64,000 bases of DNA, taken from the NCBI GenBank assembly GCA_947359465.1, contig OX375877.1:57509359-57573358 (forward strand), read 5' to 3'. This document shows positions 1 to 14,200 of this stretch, piece by piece. The notes below the pieces were generated by a model that worked only from the letters and a program-made list of their open reading frames with translations, was not told the DNA's origin and ran no database searches. This stretch comes from Metellina segmentata. Its lineage: Eukaryota > Arthropoda > Arachnida > Araneae > Tetragnathidae. A program made the translations under genes and the position numbers. Numbering within the stretch: the stretch's first letter is position 1; each line of letters starts with the position of its first letter.

Positions 1-1740
1 GTCAGACAGACACCTGATAAATTTCTTCTCTGCCTCCTCAGGGAGCTGTTCATCCCATCCTAATTTTTTCCAGGTTTCTTGCAACAACACTTTAGGAACA
101 ATAGTCACTGGGCAAAAAAACCCAACGGGATCAAAAACCTTCTGAATTGAGGAAAACACATAATTTCTTCTAGTAAAAAAGTCACAACAACTAGTCAACT
201 GATCAGGATCACAGAAAAGGACGTCTTCCTTTCGGTCCCACCGAAGACCAAGAACGTGAGATGGCTCCGAACCAGCTTCACTTGAAGTACTTTCCCAACC
301 TATAAGATCAAATTGTACAAGTTTCATCAACTATGTCGCTCGAGTCACGAACCGGGAAAGTTCCTCAACACTATCAACTGACGTGACATAATTGTCCACG
401 CAGAAACTTTTTTCGAAAACTTCAGCAACGTCATGATATTTTCGAGGGCAATTTTACAAAAAGTTGCTGAAGGCAGCACCTAGTATAAATGGGCTACAAT
501 TCAGACCAAAAACTAACCTTATGTGTCTGCGCGTCTTCATCTTACTTTCTCCACAATCACTTCACCAAAAAAATCTCTATCTTCTCGATTTATAGAGATC
601 TGTCAGAAAGCTTTCCTTATGTCCAAAACTACTGCAATCTTCCTTTCTCTAAACCTCATCAATATTGACGGAATAGTATCCAACACATTCAATCCCTTAT
701 CCAAACAGTCGTTTAGGGAAAATTTACCCTTTTCTTTTCTCGCCGCGTCGAACACTGGTTGGATCCTAGTTGTCGAATATTTCTTGAAAACTCCACGGTG
801 AGGAAGATAATGACATCTCCCCTCCGGTTCTTCATCTGTAACTACTTCTAATATTTGTTCCCTTTCCCATTCTTGTAAAACCGACTCATAGTCTTCATAT
901 CTTCCTGAGGAAATTAACTTCGATGTGGTGGATTGCCGGGAAATTGTCTTTTCCCGGCAATGGTCCTGTTATCCGGAAGATCTGCATTGTCCGTCCAGGG
1001 TAATTTTACCTTATAGCGCCTCTCAATATCAGTTGACGAAGCATCGTTGAAGAATTTCATCACTTCTTCTCTTGGTGCCTTTTTTACAGGATCTTCGATT
1101 CCTAAGACTTTCGTGCCCAAAAAATGTTATATTTCCTTGCTATGTACATGGTGGTACTCACAGAAGCATTAGTGAGTGCTGTGCCGTTATAATCACTGGC
1201 GGTTCTACCGATGACAAGCCAGAATAAGTGGGTTTCGTAAGATATCAAACCACATTGAAGATGTTCTTTGCTTCCCGTGAACAGCTATCCACAAAAATCT
1301 GCTCCAATAAACAGCTCTATATCAGGCGAACCTACTCAGTAATCAACAATCCTGATCTTTTCGTATGTAATTCTTCATCCCATGGTCCCCTCTAAGCCGT
1401 GGAATTTTACCACAAATAGATGGCTGATCCCAAACTTGTATATACAGAGAAACTTTTCCACTTGTAAGTTTGAGAGTGATTCTGTAAAGCCCATGTGTGG
1501 TCTTTCGCTTGTGTTTTAACACTTCCAAAAAAGGAGTGAGATAAACTTTTTCTTGCCGTAGGTGTAAGACCCATGTGCTGATACCATTCCCTTCAATATG
1601 TGAGACTTTGTGAGCCACTGTCAATAAGGGCTTGAACCAGCTTCTTTCTTCCATTGGCCTCAATATTTACAAGGATAGTCTTTAGAAGAAATTCGCTACC
1701 CTTTTTCGCTTAACTCACAACCTTCCGGTTGCTAATCCGC
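1..1740 (-). mobile_element. Decayed BEL/Pao LTR retrotransposon, truncated at window edge
   Basis: Read on the minus strand: an aspartic-protease segment with ALIDSGSQ near 1600-1680, the protease-to-RT linker with RYKVKLPW near 1000, an RT remnant with SFCVDNYV near 380-410 (normally FYVDD), and the BEL-type segment FDPVGFF followed by LLQETWKKLGWDEQLP at 1-140. The order PR, RT, then the sequence linking to RNase H is that of BEL/Pao pol. Stops and frameshifts occur throughout. The element continues left of the window. It starts about 160 bp past the protease gene stop, so it lies in or near the 3' UTR. No LTR is seen. Confidence 0.8.
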
Positions 1741-1903
1741 TGCTTTTCCAACCGGGATACATCGGGTCCACAGAAAATTGATAAAATAAAGTAATGGAAA
1801 TAGTTACCAACAAAATTCACTAATCAATATGTGAATTCAAAAGTAAACTTTCATGATCAGAAAATCAAAAGGCATCATTTCGATATTTTAAATTAAAACA
1901 TTA

Positions 1904-2227
1904 CTAGTAAAGGATTCTTATTAAATACACTTGTTTTATTTCACATTGAATAATCTGCAACTGGTAAGAAACGGAAAATGGCATTTGAAACAACTCGAAA
2001 CAATATTTACTTTCCAAGTTTGGTTCCACTGGTGGAGTTATTTCTTTGACATTACAAGGTGGAGAATCTTGAGTATGATGACTTATCCAGTCTAGGTATT
2101 TCGACACTCTTGTATAGCCAGATGGTATTCCCTCTTGTCCACAGTCTCCTTTATATTTCCAAACGGCCACTCCAACTACGAACCATTTCTCATCGTATTT
2201 AATTAAGAGTGGGCCCCCTGAGTCCCC
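1904..2227 (-). CDS. Protease gene exon 12, catalytic Ser and C-terminus
   Basis: The acceptor TTTATCACAG precedes GGGGACTCAGG, giving GDSGGPLLIKYDEKWFVVG with the catalytic Ser, then VAVWKYKGDCGQ and the final helix YTRVSKYLDWI. The residue before the S1-wall Trp is Val (Ser214 in trypsin) and the one after it is Lys (Gly216). About 55 further residues follow the S1 fold; this tail contains AATAAA-type sequence and a donor-like GTAAAT at 2005-2010, so the real C-terminus may differ. The stop is TAG at 1904-1906. Confidence 0.9.
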   Translation of the reverse strand, partial: GDSGGPLLIKYDEKWFVVGVAVWKYKGDCGQEGIPSGYTRVSKYLDWISHHTQDSPPCNVKEITPPVEPNLESKYCFELFQMPFSVSYQLQIIQCEIKQVYLIRILY

Positions 2228-5200
2228 CTGTGATAAAAGAGTATCTTATTAAAGCTTCAGAAGATAAGAAACAAGTATATCGTGTGGTTTTCTACGTAAG
2301 GAAGTTCGTGTGTATGTTTTGAACCACATTTAATATAAATTAAATATTCCAATGAAATGAAATCTGAAAACATGATCTTTCCGATAAATGTAATATTGCT
2401 TAAACTTCACAATACATTCAAAAACCAAATAACCACATCTGTTAACGCCTCATTCCGAATAGTAAAATATTTCTATTTAATTTATGTTTTTATTGTAATC
2501 GCACCCAATATTTCACGGTCTTAATCGTATCAGAATTCATACATTGTTATCTATCTATGTTAGTTTACTAGAATAAGTAGCAACTAGAATACAAGAACAA
2601 CTGTCCTTGTAATATATCGCACTCGCAGAATAGACAGAATCTGTGTAGTCTCTTGCAGACCTCTATTCAATAAAGTTGTGTTAGTAAGTACATCGTTTTT
2701 CCTTTTCTTAAAATATTATTGCATCTCGCATTCATCGTGAAAAATATATTCGTTAAAGGAATACATGGATTTTTTAAACATATTTTTGCTAGAAAGAATC
2801 TAGTGGTCATTTCCACAGAATAAAATATTTTTAACAGGGTAACCCTGTTGACCCATTCTGTAGAATAAAATTACTCGGAAAGATTATACATTGCTCTTCT
2901 GTTTCATCAGACTTTTTAGAAATGAGTCTATTGTTTCTCTTTAAAATAGAAAGCTTTGGAAAGAATCAATTCTTCAAGGTCAAATTGGTTAGAAGTCATA
3001 GGTATACAAAAAAAAAACCGAATTAGATGGAATGAATTTTATTAATCTTTGAAAAATAATTGAACTAGCAAAATGTAAATGCTTGTAATATGGATCGTTA
3101 GCGTGTATATTTAGACGTTGGTCATTTGGACGTTGGTCACGTTGGTTATCTGTTGTTCTTGAAATTTGGGTTTAAAAATGAATTGCTTATTAAGCCTAGG
3201 AAACACCAAAAAGACGTAAAAAAACGTACGGGGTTGTGTCGGGACACAGCCGTAAACTGTTTGGTATATCAGTAAGGCCACATGGGATTGACACACACAA
3301 GTTTTGCAATTTTTGGATCACGGTTAATTGTAAAATTCAATGAACCACATTGTAAAATGAATTTAATGAAACTTAATTATTATTCCTGCTTCCTTCGACT
3401 TTTCTTGAAAATTACACAATTTAATGAGTAAAAGTAACGAATCGACGTAAAATAACCTCTCTCATAGCTTAACTAACAATATTTTTTACCTTTCGCACAC
3501 TCGCCATATGATGGTGTTATAAAATTTCGCTATCTTTGAGAGAAGGATGAGCAATTAATTTGATATCTATTCATTACAAAGTTTTTTTTAAAGACAATTC
3601 ATTTTCCCTGAATATTTCATTTTGTGTGGCACGATATGAACTTGTGTTTTAAGAATGGATTTGTTTTTCACTGCCAGAACAAAACTAACTTGTTATGGGT
3701 ACAAACTCACCCCACAAGGTCCTTTGCCGGCCACACCACCAGCACAGATAATTGTATCTGGAATATTACCTCTTATTCTTCGATTGCATAACTCATTCCA
3801 CAATATTATAACTTGCAGCTCTTGTAGTCCATTAGAAACGTAAGGTGACGCTACGAATTAGAACAAAAATATATTTTTTGACAAATATTTAAATAAAGGT
3901 TACAAATCTTATATTATTAAGCAAAAAAATTTTGGTTTTAAATAACAACTCCTAGCGATCAGATCTAGCGTTATGGCATTTTCACAGCTCGTTTTGTTTG
4001 TAATTTATAGGTATGGTATTTAATTTAAACTCGTTAGATCATTTCCTTTGTGAACTGTAGAAGTAAGTTGAGTACTGAAAATTACACAAGAGTAATTTTT
4101 ATTCAAACTAAAATACACACGAAACGTCGATAACAGTCACGATTATAGCAATTGAAAGAGTAAAGAGCACATTATCTAGATTAGATAACACCTCTAAAAG
4201 CTGTTAAAAAAAGAAACGACTCTACTGAGGAAGCATCCGCGATTTTATTTGTCTGAAACAACAAAAATTCTAGGTTGCTTTTTTTAGTACATTTGCTGTG
4301 GAACAGCAACCCATTAGTATGGGTTAATGAACTTTTCCTTGATTAATTACGATAATCTTGACACAATTGAAGTGTGATACGAGTAAGCGCGGTATTATGA
4401 GATAATAGATAGTAGCTTATGATCTCAATAAAACAGGAAACCAAAAATCATAGTTGACCCAAGTGATGGAAGGAGGAAAGAACACATGCAGGCAAACTAA
4501 CAAAGCTCAAAAAGCCGTTTGATGACGTTACAAAACTGCTGAAGATACAGGTGCGACTTTGTTTGCCCGAAACAGCAAAACCTCTCTAGTGAATCTGAGT
4601 ACTAAAACTAGATTTATAAATAGTGCTAAATCATTACATAAATTGCTTCTTTCCGTGATTCATACTTTCAATGACTAATTCTTCACTTACTAAGATCATT
4701 TTGTCCCCATCCTAAAACAGTCGCTAAGTACGTTGGTGTTGTAAATTGTGGGTAGATCGGCAAACATGCCAAACCTACTGTCTTAGTCAAGTGAACAGGA
4801 TATCTCAGCCTAACGAGACCAATATCGTTTTTAGCCGGTCTGCGTTTCTTATAACCCGGGTGTATTATGAACTTTGACACAGGAACTGGATCTGGACTCC
4901 AAAAAACGTCATGAGCTCCTAAAACTATGCCGACATTCCAAACAGATGTGAAATTTCTGCAAAAAAAAAAATATGTATAAAATCAATAATCATTTTTTCT
5001 AAGTACAAAATGTAAATAAAATGTACATATTTCCCTGTAGTTTATTTATTCTAATTGTTCTTATTTGAGGAAGTTACGGTAAACCATCTCAGAACTTTTT
5101 AAAACGCGAAATCTGTACTGCCGAGTTTGTCAAAAATTTACGTTTGGTTCGATGGTTGTTGCTTGCTTTGAAGTACGTAGGTATCTGGTACCTAACAACG

Positions 5201-8200
5201 CTAAATAAAGGAAGTGATCACAAATCAACTGTTCTATAAGTTCCCCTACTTTTTTTTCTAGGGTTGTGTGGTATCAGATAATTACACAGCATGTAGCTTC
5301 CACTACATGGTAAGTAACTTCAATAGTAACTTCTTGACACGCGGTTGTATTTTAGGAGAGAAAGAACTCTTAAGTAATCTATGCAAGTCTAGGAATCTTA
5401 CTAAAATCAAGAAAATATGTTGACCAACCGAACTAGAGGTCAAGGTGTTGGCCTCTGGATCGGAATGTTCCTGGTTGGAATCCGTGGTCAGGACTATGAC
5501 GTAAATTGTGCTGTCCATTGTTAGGGACAATGACGGATCACCCACTGGGTTTCTCTTCCAAAGAGACCATCTCTTCGTGCCTTGTAGTGGCCAAAAACAA
5601 TTCCTTAGTGCCCGGCATTGGAAGTAGTGAATATTATTTCCGGTCTTGTAGTGGCCAAGAATAGTGTCCAGTGTCCGCCATAAAAAAAATAAATACGCAT
5701 GAAAATCATGCTTTCGCATTCATAATAACTACAGTGGGCATGCGTAATAGTATGCCAATCTGTTAGTCTATTTGCCGTCCTTGTGGTTGTTCCGACAAGG
5801 CATCTCGCCATTAGAAGAAAACTGACCATACTTGTTGGACTATTTATCTAGTCATTTGAAGAAATTATCAAATCTGGATTTTGTCATTATAAATAAGTCA
5901 ACTATATCATGACGAAATATTTCGTCATGAGTTAAATTGGCACGATCTACAAGGACGAGATAAGTCGTCGAAACCAATTAGAGGGTTAAACGACATACAT
6001 ATGGTCTGTGATCAACAAATTTGTCTTTCGATGCATCATTATTTCTCGTTCCCCTCTTTATGGTTTTCTTGACAAGGCATCTTGTCTTGAGCAAAACTTA
6101 TCGATCTTGGAGACGAAATATTGTGTCATTAATGAAATTTGCCAGATGTTCATGTTCGAGATATCTAATCGAAAGAGAATAAAGGAAGTGATCACGAATC
6201 AACTGTTCTATAAGTTCCCCTACATTTTTTCCAGGGTTGTGTGGCATCAGATAATTACAGAGCATGTAGCTTCCATTACATTGTATATAACTTCCAGAGT
6301 AACTCCGTGACGAGAGTAGGTCGTTATATTTTAGGAGAGAATGAACTCGAAAGTAAGCTAAGCAAGTCGAAGAATCTTATTAAAAGCAATAAGCGTGAAA
6401 ATATTCCGACAAACCGGTCTAGTGGTCAAAGTGTAAGCCTCCTGATCGGAAGGTTCCGGGTTCGAATCCGGGGTCAGGACACGGATGTTAACTGTGCTGT
6501 CCTTTGTTAGGGACAATGACGCACAACCCACTGGTTTTCCCTTCGCAAGTGAACATCCTTTCCGGCTTTGTAGTGGCCAAGAACAATTCCATAGTGCCCG
6601 CCGTTGGAAGTAGTGAAAATTATTTACGGTCTTGTAGAGAACAAGGATAATGTCCATCGTCCGCCATTGGAAAAATAAATGCATAAGAAAATTATGCGTT
6701 CACATTTATAATACCTACAGTGGGCGTGCGTAATAGTATCCCAATCGGTTAGTCCATTTGCCGTGTATGTTTGACAATGCATTTCGCCATTCGAAGAAAT
6801 CTGACCATATCTTGTTGAACTATTTATCTAGTCACTAGAAAAACTTATCACAACTGGATTATAAATAAGTCAACTAGATCATGACAAAATATTTCGTCAT
6901 GTGTTAAATTGACAAGATCTTCAAGGACGATATATCTCGTCGAAACCACTTGGGGAGTTAAACGATATACATAAGGTCTATGATCAACAATTTAGCCATT
7001 CGAAGCATCATTATTTCTCGTTTCTCTCTTGATGGTTTTCTTGACAAGGCATCTCATCGTTATCAAAAGTGACCGATGTTAGCGACGAGATATTTTGCCA
7101 TTAACAAAATTGGTCAGATGCTGATGTTAGAGACATCTCCTTTGAAAAACCACTTGGATGGCTATATAAGACTTCAAATATTAAAACACGACCATCAGTA
7201 GATATCAACAATTGAGAAACTTGGAGTGGAAAATATACAAAGGGGGATTTTGATTCAGCTTTTAAATAACACAACAAATTCCAGGATGCAATGTTTTATT
7301 AATGAGTATTTTTAAAATACACAAAATTCATTCGCGTTTTCCTTTTGATGGATTTCTCGACAAGGCATCTCGTCGTTAGCAAAACTGATAGATCTTAAAG
7401 ACGAGATATTTTGCCATTAACAAAATTTGCCAGATGTTCATGTTTAACACAACTACCAATATATATGAACAATTGAAGAACTTGGAGGTGAAATATACAA
7501 AGGGAATTTTGATTCATCTTTTAAAAAACAAAACAATTTCCAGGATCAAATGTTTTATCAATGAGTAATTTTAAAATACACAAATTAAATGTATTTTAAA
7601 CATAGCTACGTAAACCCTAGTAATTTAAACGAGGTACTTACTGTACTAAGCAGTGTGCAGCTGTTAATACGTAAATTCTGCTTATCAAAGTTCCTCCGCA
7701 GAAATATTTATTGACATTCACCACAAGACCAGCCTAAAAAATTCATTTGTGATAATGAATACAAGGACAGTGTCATTTATTCGCTGAACTCTGGAGCTAG
7801 TACAAATCAAAACAAATTTGGATATTACTTACTTCATGAATCGTTCTTCATTTGTCGGAAAAAGTACCCAGAAACGTACCCAAGAAATGCATCCAGGGAG
7901 GAATAGAACCTGCGCATCCCTCATAGCTGAGGATGCTAGCACAGTGGACAAGCAAACTGAGCCATAACGGCCCCAAACGTTGAAGGCAGAAAATATTTTC
8001 CTCTTTCTGTTTTCGGATCTTTCCCTTCCGAATAGATCACTGTCCGTCACCAATTGTCCGTTTTGTTGCTAAAGTGCGATGCAAACTCTACTACCTACCA
8101 TCCTCACACATATTCGAAAGTTCATGAATTGTAGTTCTGAAGAGGCCAGTAACGGGGCCAAAAAATAACGAAATAAATTTTCACGAGACGAGACCTTGTT

Positions 8201-11200
8201 TTTGATGCTAGTATTGCATCTACCTCTCTGATTGCTACAATGGACTATACAGTGAAGGTGTCAAAACCAAGATAGTGATTTCCTTATCTGTAATGTGTGC
8301 AAACATCTAGTTTTGAAGAGTCCGCTTACCATTGGAAAAGCTACAAAATAAACTGAAGAAGTGCTGCTACAGTGAAATAAAGTGACATATATTTTGGAAC
8401 TGTCATTTTTCTATAAATGTCGAGGGTACTAAGTGAAATAGACGGAATCCAAATATAGTTTCATTAGGAGACTTAGAACTCGCTCCAGAAAATTTTAAAT
8501 ATATATATATTTATTTTTAATAGCCTTGCACTTCTATATTCTTTATTTCAGAATATTTCTGTTATTCTTATTAACATAATATTTAAAAAAAGCGTTTCTT
8601 CATAAATTTGATAACATACCACAAACGGATATCTATTTGGAGGATTCACAGTTTTGCCACCCTTTATGCGTTCATCTTCGAAGTTATTTTCTTCACCACA
8701 GCCTAAAATAAGTAAAGAAAAAATTGATGAAACATAGTGAGACTTATATATAACTGAACTGCAGAATACATAAGACATACTGAATTGAGAAATAATTTCC
8801 ATTTCATTACTTTGAAGCTCTGGAAAGACATTACTTTAACAAACATTTTTGTACAGCTTTCTACAAAATTGATTCGCACTTTTTAGTTTATTTTATTTGT
8901 ACTGATTTGATCGTCCCCATGTTCAACACCAGAATATGCAAATTAATTTATGTTAAACTTTTGTAAAGAAAGAATTTATAACAAGCTTACCACAAGTAGA
9001 ATTAAAAAACGTTCTATTCCATCTCTTGATACATTCTTTAATGATTTTAATATAGTAAATAATCTACTTTAATGAAGTGTTCAGTTTGATCTCATATCCA
9101 ACTGTATTTGTATATTTTGACGTAGAATACATTGAACATTTCGAAAACGGGGAACCAAGCTTAATTTTAGAGTGTCACAAAAAGGCGCGTAAGTACTAAA
9201 AATTTAATAACTTTGAATATAAAAAAGATATATAAATGAACGATATCGCGTTCAAAGGAACATTAAACAAAGAATGTTACAAATGCTCATTGATCTTGCG
9301 TTGGCCGATGCAATGGCAGCACAAAGTCGTGTCACGAAAACGCGCTATGCCGCTCACATTAATTTAGTCCAGCTCCGGCTTCCTTTGTGTCAGCACAACG
9401 TGTCATGGGGCATTTGCTTGGTCTCTTATTAAACCTTTTATCTCTTAAACACAGCGGCCGTGTCCCGACACAGCCAGTCCCTTTTTTCTCTAACATTGTT
9501 TGAATCATATATATTTTTTCTCTGTAATTGGATATTTTTCTGTAGAGATACAGTGATTAAGAACTAAGTGAATAAATACTTTACTTGTGAACTTACCACA
9601 GAACATATTTGGTCTAGGATATGATGGTGGTGGTGTAGTAACGTCATCTATAAAAATTAGAAGCAAACAATTTAATTTTCTCATTATACGATGAATGCAT
9701 AACAGTTTCATTGTAATGCATCCACCCCTTAGAATAATACTTCTTTTATGTACCTATGATTAATTTTAAAGGATATTGTAGACCTATTCCCTTTTGCAAC
9801 AAAAAAGACAAAGTAATGGCCCAGCTCTCGCGAGTTGTTATTCAAGTCACGTGCTTTGGACGAGTAGCCTTTAACCCTCATAAAATACTAGATTTGCGAG
9901 GGTGTAGGGTTTGTTCTAACCCTCAACACACTTATTTACTAAATAACCAAACGTCTAATTATATAAAATACTAAAATATGTTGTTTGAGTGACTATTAGT
10001 TGGTTGTGTGACGTCAGGAGTAGGCGGAATTTCGTATGGTTTTGTTTGGTTTTGGCCTGTCGTGATCTAAACGATATACGATGTATCAAAAATCCTTAAC
10101 TTAATGTTCCATAGAAATAACGTGCACTATAAAACGATTGCCGCACGCATCTCGTTGTTTTACCAGTGTTAATCAAAAATTAAGTTTTCCTATAATATTG
10201 TTTTACAAGTATTGCTCAAAGAGAAATGCTATGCGAAAGCAAGGCAAATTGACAGATAATAGTGGAAAAAGCTTATACATTGCCAGTAATCAGCAAAATT
10301 TAAAAGATAGTGGTGTAAAAACGTTTATACATAGCCAGTGAGATCTCGCTGTAACGGTGCAACCTACGTCATCTGAGCGCCCAGAATCCTTTGCGAAAGC
10401 AGAAGAACAACGAGTGCGGTTGATGAGGATGGGACTGCTGATGATGTTATATTCAACCAAATTTAAAATGTCTCTTTTAATTTTATGTCATGTTTGTCCA
10501 ACCAAGTGGTGCACGTTCCTGTATTGTGTGTTTGTGTCGTCCAAGCCAATAAAGACTTGGCGGTCTAATCCAGCTACCTTATTCCGTTTATGAAACACCT
10601 TATAGGAATGCTGAATGGTGGCATACGTGGGATACGTCTCACAATAGCTAAACATATGTTCAGGGTAAGTACCCCTTACCAGATAAATTGTTAGTACTGA
10701 TCAGTACCTGTCCCATAGTTTAATGATAATGGTGTATTAGACCAAGTTGAACTTCCGGTAAGCTTGTTTATATCTGTTGGGTGAAATATTGTTCATTATA
10801 CTTCGGGTATACCAACATATCAGCTTAGGAATCCACTTGTTAAAAGTACATTGATTGTGATTATTATTAAACTGAAATCGTTATAATTTCCGGTAGGCTG
10901 TATAATTTGTTGTTCAAATAGTGTTAATATTTAAGAAATAATAACAAATTAGCTTTGGAATTTGTATCCAATATAGTCTTGGATTAAAAGTAAATGCTAA
11001 GCATTATTCATTTCTGGTTAACTGTTAACATTTTGTTATGCGAAACACAGTTCTGTTTCGGTAATGCATACTTAATTCAGTTTAGAAATGAATGTGACTG
11101 TATAGTTCTACATCGGACCTTGATATGTTAAATATTAATCGTATTAAAATGTTCATATATTTTTCTCAGTTTTGGTAGAATTCAGGGCTGAATTAAGTAG

Positions 11201-14200
11201 TGCCTCGAACAAAATTCTGAGAATATTGAGTTTGGAACATTCAACTATTAATATTGTTTTTTATGAAACATCCCGTTTCATTGAATTATATTTCTTTCTG
11301 AAAAAAATATATTCTTGCGAAGTTTAATTTTAACTAGAAGTGTGTAAAGACTTTTATCAAATGTGTTTAAACTATTTAGATACATTAGTTTTGGTTCTGA
11401 ATCGTTTCTGATTGCTCACAGTTGTTAATAATTTGAAGTGTGAAATTCAAATACAAATACAAATATTGACGACCAGCTACAGGATCGAGGCCAACAAGGC
11501 TGGTCCTTTGTTTATGAATTCCCTAATTCCCACTGACTATCCAATTGTATCTTAAATTTGTATACTCCCTTTGAATTAACTATATTTTCTGGCAACGCGT
11601 TCCAACTGTCTATTACCCTATTAAAGTAGTAGTTTTTCCTTAAATCCCGATTAAAATGTGTCTTATTCAATTTATACCCATGATTATAATTTAAGCCCTC
11701 TGTGTACCCTTGTTTTACAAACTTGAAAAGCTTACGTTCATTATAGTCGAAATTTGCTAGCCCCTTTATTATTTTTGTAGCTCTGTGCTGAACCCTTTCA
11801 ATTGATTCTATGTCCTTTCTCATATATGGAGCCCAGAATTGTACAGCATATTCTAGATGTGGTCTTACTAAACCCTTATATAACGGCAAGATTATATTCT
11901 TATCCCTTGAAGTTATTGTCTTTTTAAAATACCCCAATAACCTATTAGCCTTTTTACCCGCAGATGAACATTGGTGACCCATTTTAAAATACCTGTGAAT
12001 TATCACCCCAAGATCCTTGACTGTTTCTCCCTCCTTTACCTTTACTCCCTGCAGACAGTACTCGGCTCCACTGTTCCTGTAACCCATATGCAGAACTTAA
12101 CATTTCCCTACATTAAATGACATACCCCATTTTACAGCCCATTCGGATATCGTATCAAAATCCCCTTGTAAATTTTCTATCTGTAACTTGGTATCCACTG
12201 TCCCCCATATTTTTAAGTCATCTGCAAATATACTGATTCTATTCTTGATCCCCTGACCTATATCATCTATGAAAATTATAAATAAAATTGGTCCCAAAAC
12301 TGATCCCTGAGGCACCCCACTTATAACTTCTGTCCACTGTGAATAATTTCCTTTTACCTGCACTCTCTGCTTTCTACCCAATAACCAATTATTTATCCAT
12401 ATTAATATTTTTTCCCTGAATCCCCAGCCTTTCCAATTTAAAATAATGCCTCATGAGGTACTTTATCAAAAGCCTTTTGAAAATCTATGTACATGATATC
12501 CACACTGCTCTTATTATCCAGCTCCTCAGTAATTTTTTCATAGAACTTCAAAAGATTTGTAGATCAGGATCTGCCCTTCCTAAACCCAAACTGATTCTTT
12601 GATAACAGTCCCCCTTCCTCCAAGTATAACATTATATGCTTTTTTAACAGAGATTCAAATATTTTGCAAATTACTGATGTTAGACTTACTGGTCTATAGT
12701 TGTCCGGATCACTTTGTATTCCCTTTTTGAAAATTGGAGTTATGTTGTCCAACTTACAATCCATTGGTACCCAACCCGTGCTGTATGTTGAATTAAATAT
12801 CGTGTGAATTACTTCCCCCAATTCTTCCGCGCATTCCACTAGTACTCTCGGATAAATATCGTCTGGCCCTGGTGCTTTAGATGGCTTAATTCTTTTGAAC
12901 TGGTGTACTATTTCTTCCCTGTTAAATTTGCATTCTTTAATTATACCCCCTGCAAAGGTTCCATCCTTGGGATCCTTTTTTAAATTATAGTTACCATTGA
13001 AACCCCCAGAAAAAAGTTATTTAACACGTTTGCCATTCCCACCTCGTCTTGAATTAACTTACCTCCCTTTCCCTCCAACGGGCCCAGTGTAGTACTAAAT
13101 TTATTTTTACCACTTGCATATGCAAAAAATTCTTTTGGTTTTATATTTATTTTCCTTGCTAATTTTTTCTCCAAGGACACCTTTTGCTTCCGACTATTAG
13201 TTTTAAACTCCTTTGTGGCTTTCAGATATGCCTTCTTGTCCCTGTCGATACCAGTGCTTTTATATACCTTGTATGTTTTTTGTTTTAATTTTAAAGCTTT
13301 GTGTGTTTCCCCTGAAAACCACATAGGGAGCAATTTTCTAGATTTTCCTTTTTTCCTGAACGTTACATGTTTTTTTAACACCCTGTCTAACTTATTCTTG
13401 AATTCCTCCCATTGTTCAGAATGATGCGGTGCTAATAATCCCCCTTTGAATGTTTCCTTTAAATCTTCCCTTATCCTATGAAAATTTACCTTTCTGAAAT
13501 TTGGAATTATCCTACTATTGATTGTGTATGCTGACTGATAATTCCTACTTAATCTGATACTTCTATGATCACTTTCTACCAGTGGCTCACCAATAACCAA
13601 ATCCTGCACCCTATCCTCATCATTGCTGAAAATCAAATCCAATATTACATTGTCCCTAGTATCCTCATACACCATCTGGTACAAAAAACAATCCTGTATC
13701 ACTTCCAAAAATTCTGCCTCTTTCCCATTTGTAGCTAGATTGTTTGTCCAGTCAATATTTGGATAGTTATAGTCCCCCATTAAAATTAATTCTCCTTTTT
13801 GACATGCTTCGATTAACAGATTGCACATGCCCTTTTCCTGCTCTTCACTACAAACAGAAGGTCTATATATATTACCCAGAATTAGTCCTTTGCCTTTGTG
13901 TGTATTCAGTTTCACCCAGACTGATTCTATACCCTCAGTTCTACTTTTTAACTTTATTTCCGTACAGTTTAAAAATTCTCTCACATAAATCAAAACCCCA
14001 CCCCTTTCCTATTCACTCTGTCCTCCCTAAACATTGTGAATCCACTTAATTCTAAAATTTGTGCATCTTCACTGTTTGCCCAACTTTCAGTAATCCCAAT
14101 GATATCTATATCCTCTGCTTGTGCAATTCCCTTGAGCTCACCCATTTTATTTCTGACACTACGAGCATTACAATAAAATACTTTTAGCTTATTTTTCACC

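Larger units (their letters stand above)
5211..7590. repeat. Tandem repeat array, about 970-bp unit, in intron 9
   Basis: The stretch from 5211 (AAGTGATCACAAATCAACTG) recurs with many substitutions from about 6182, so the unit is roughly 970 bp. Each unit holds a tRNA-like segment, a palindrome near its middle and a block with GACAAGGCATCT. A third partial copy of that block lies at 7335-7445. A shorter direct repeat (7200-7330 against 7456-7590) follows. The copies differ by perhaps 15-20 percent by eye, so the duplication is old. I do not recognise the family; a composite of SINE and MITE sequence is the simplest view. Confidence 0.75.

Noticed and set aside
6405..6480. Functional tRNA gene
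   Set aside because: A and B boxes are there but no closed acceptor stem or sound anticodon arm; fits a SINE head.
7829..8053. Extra exon of the protease gene
   Set aside because: No acceptor and donor in phase, and exons 8 and 9 already join in phase 0.
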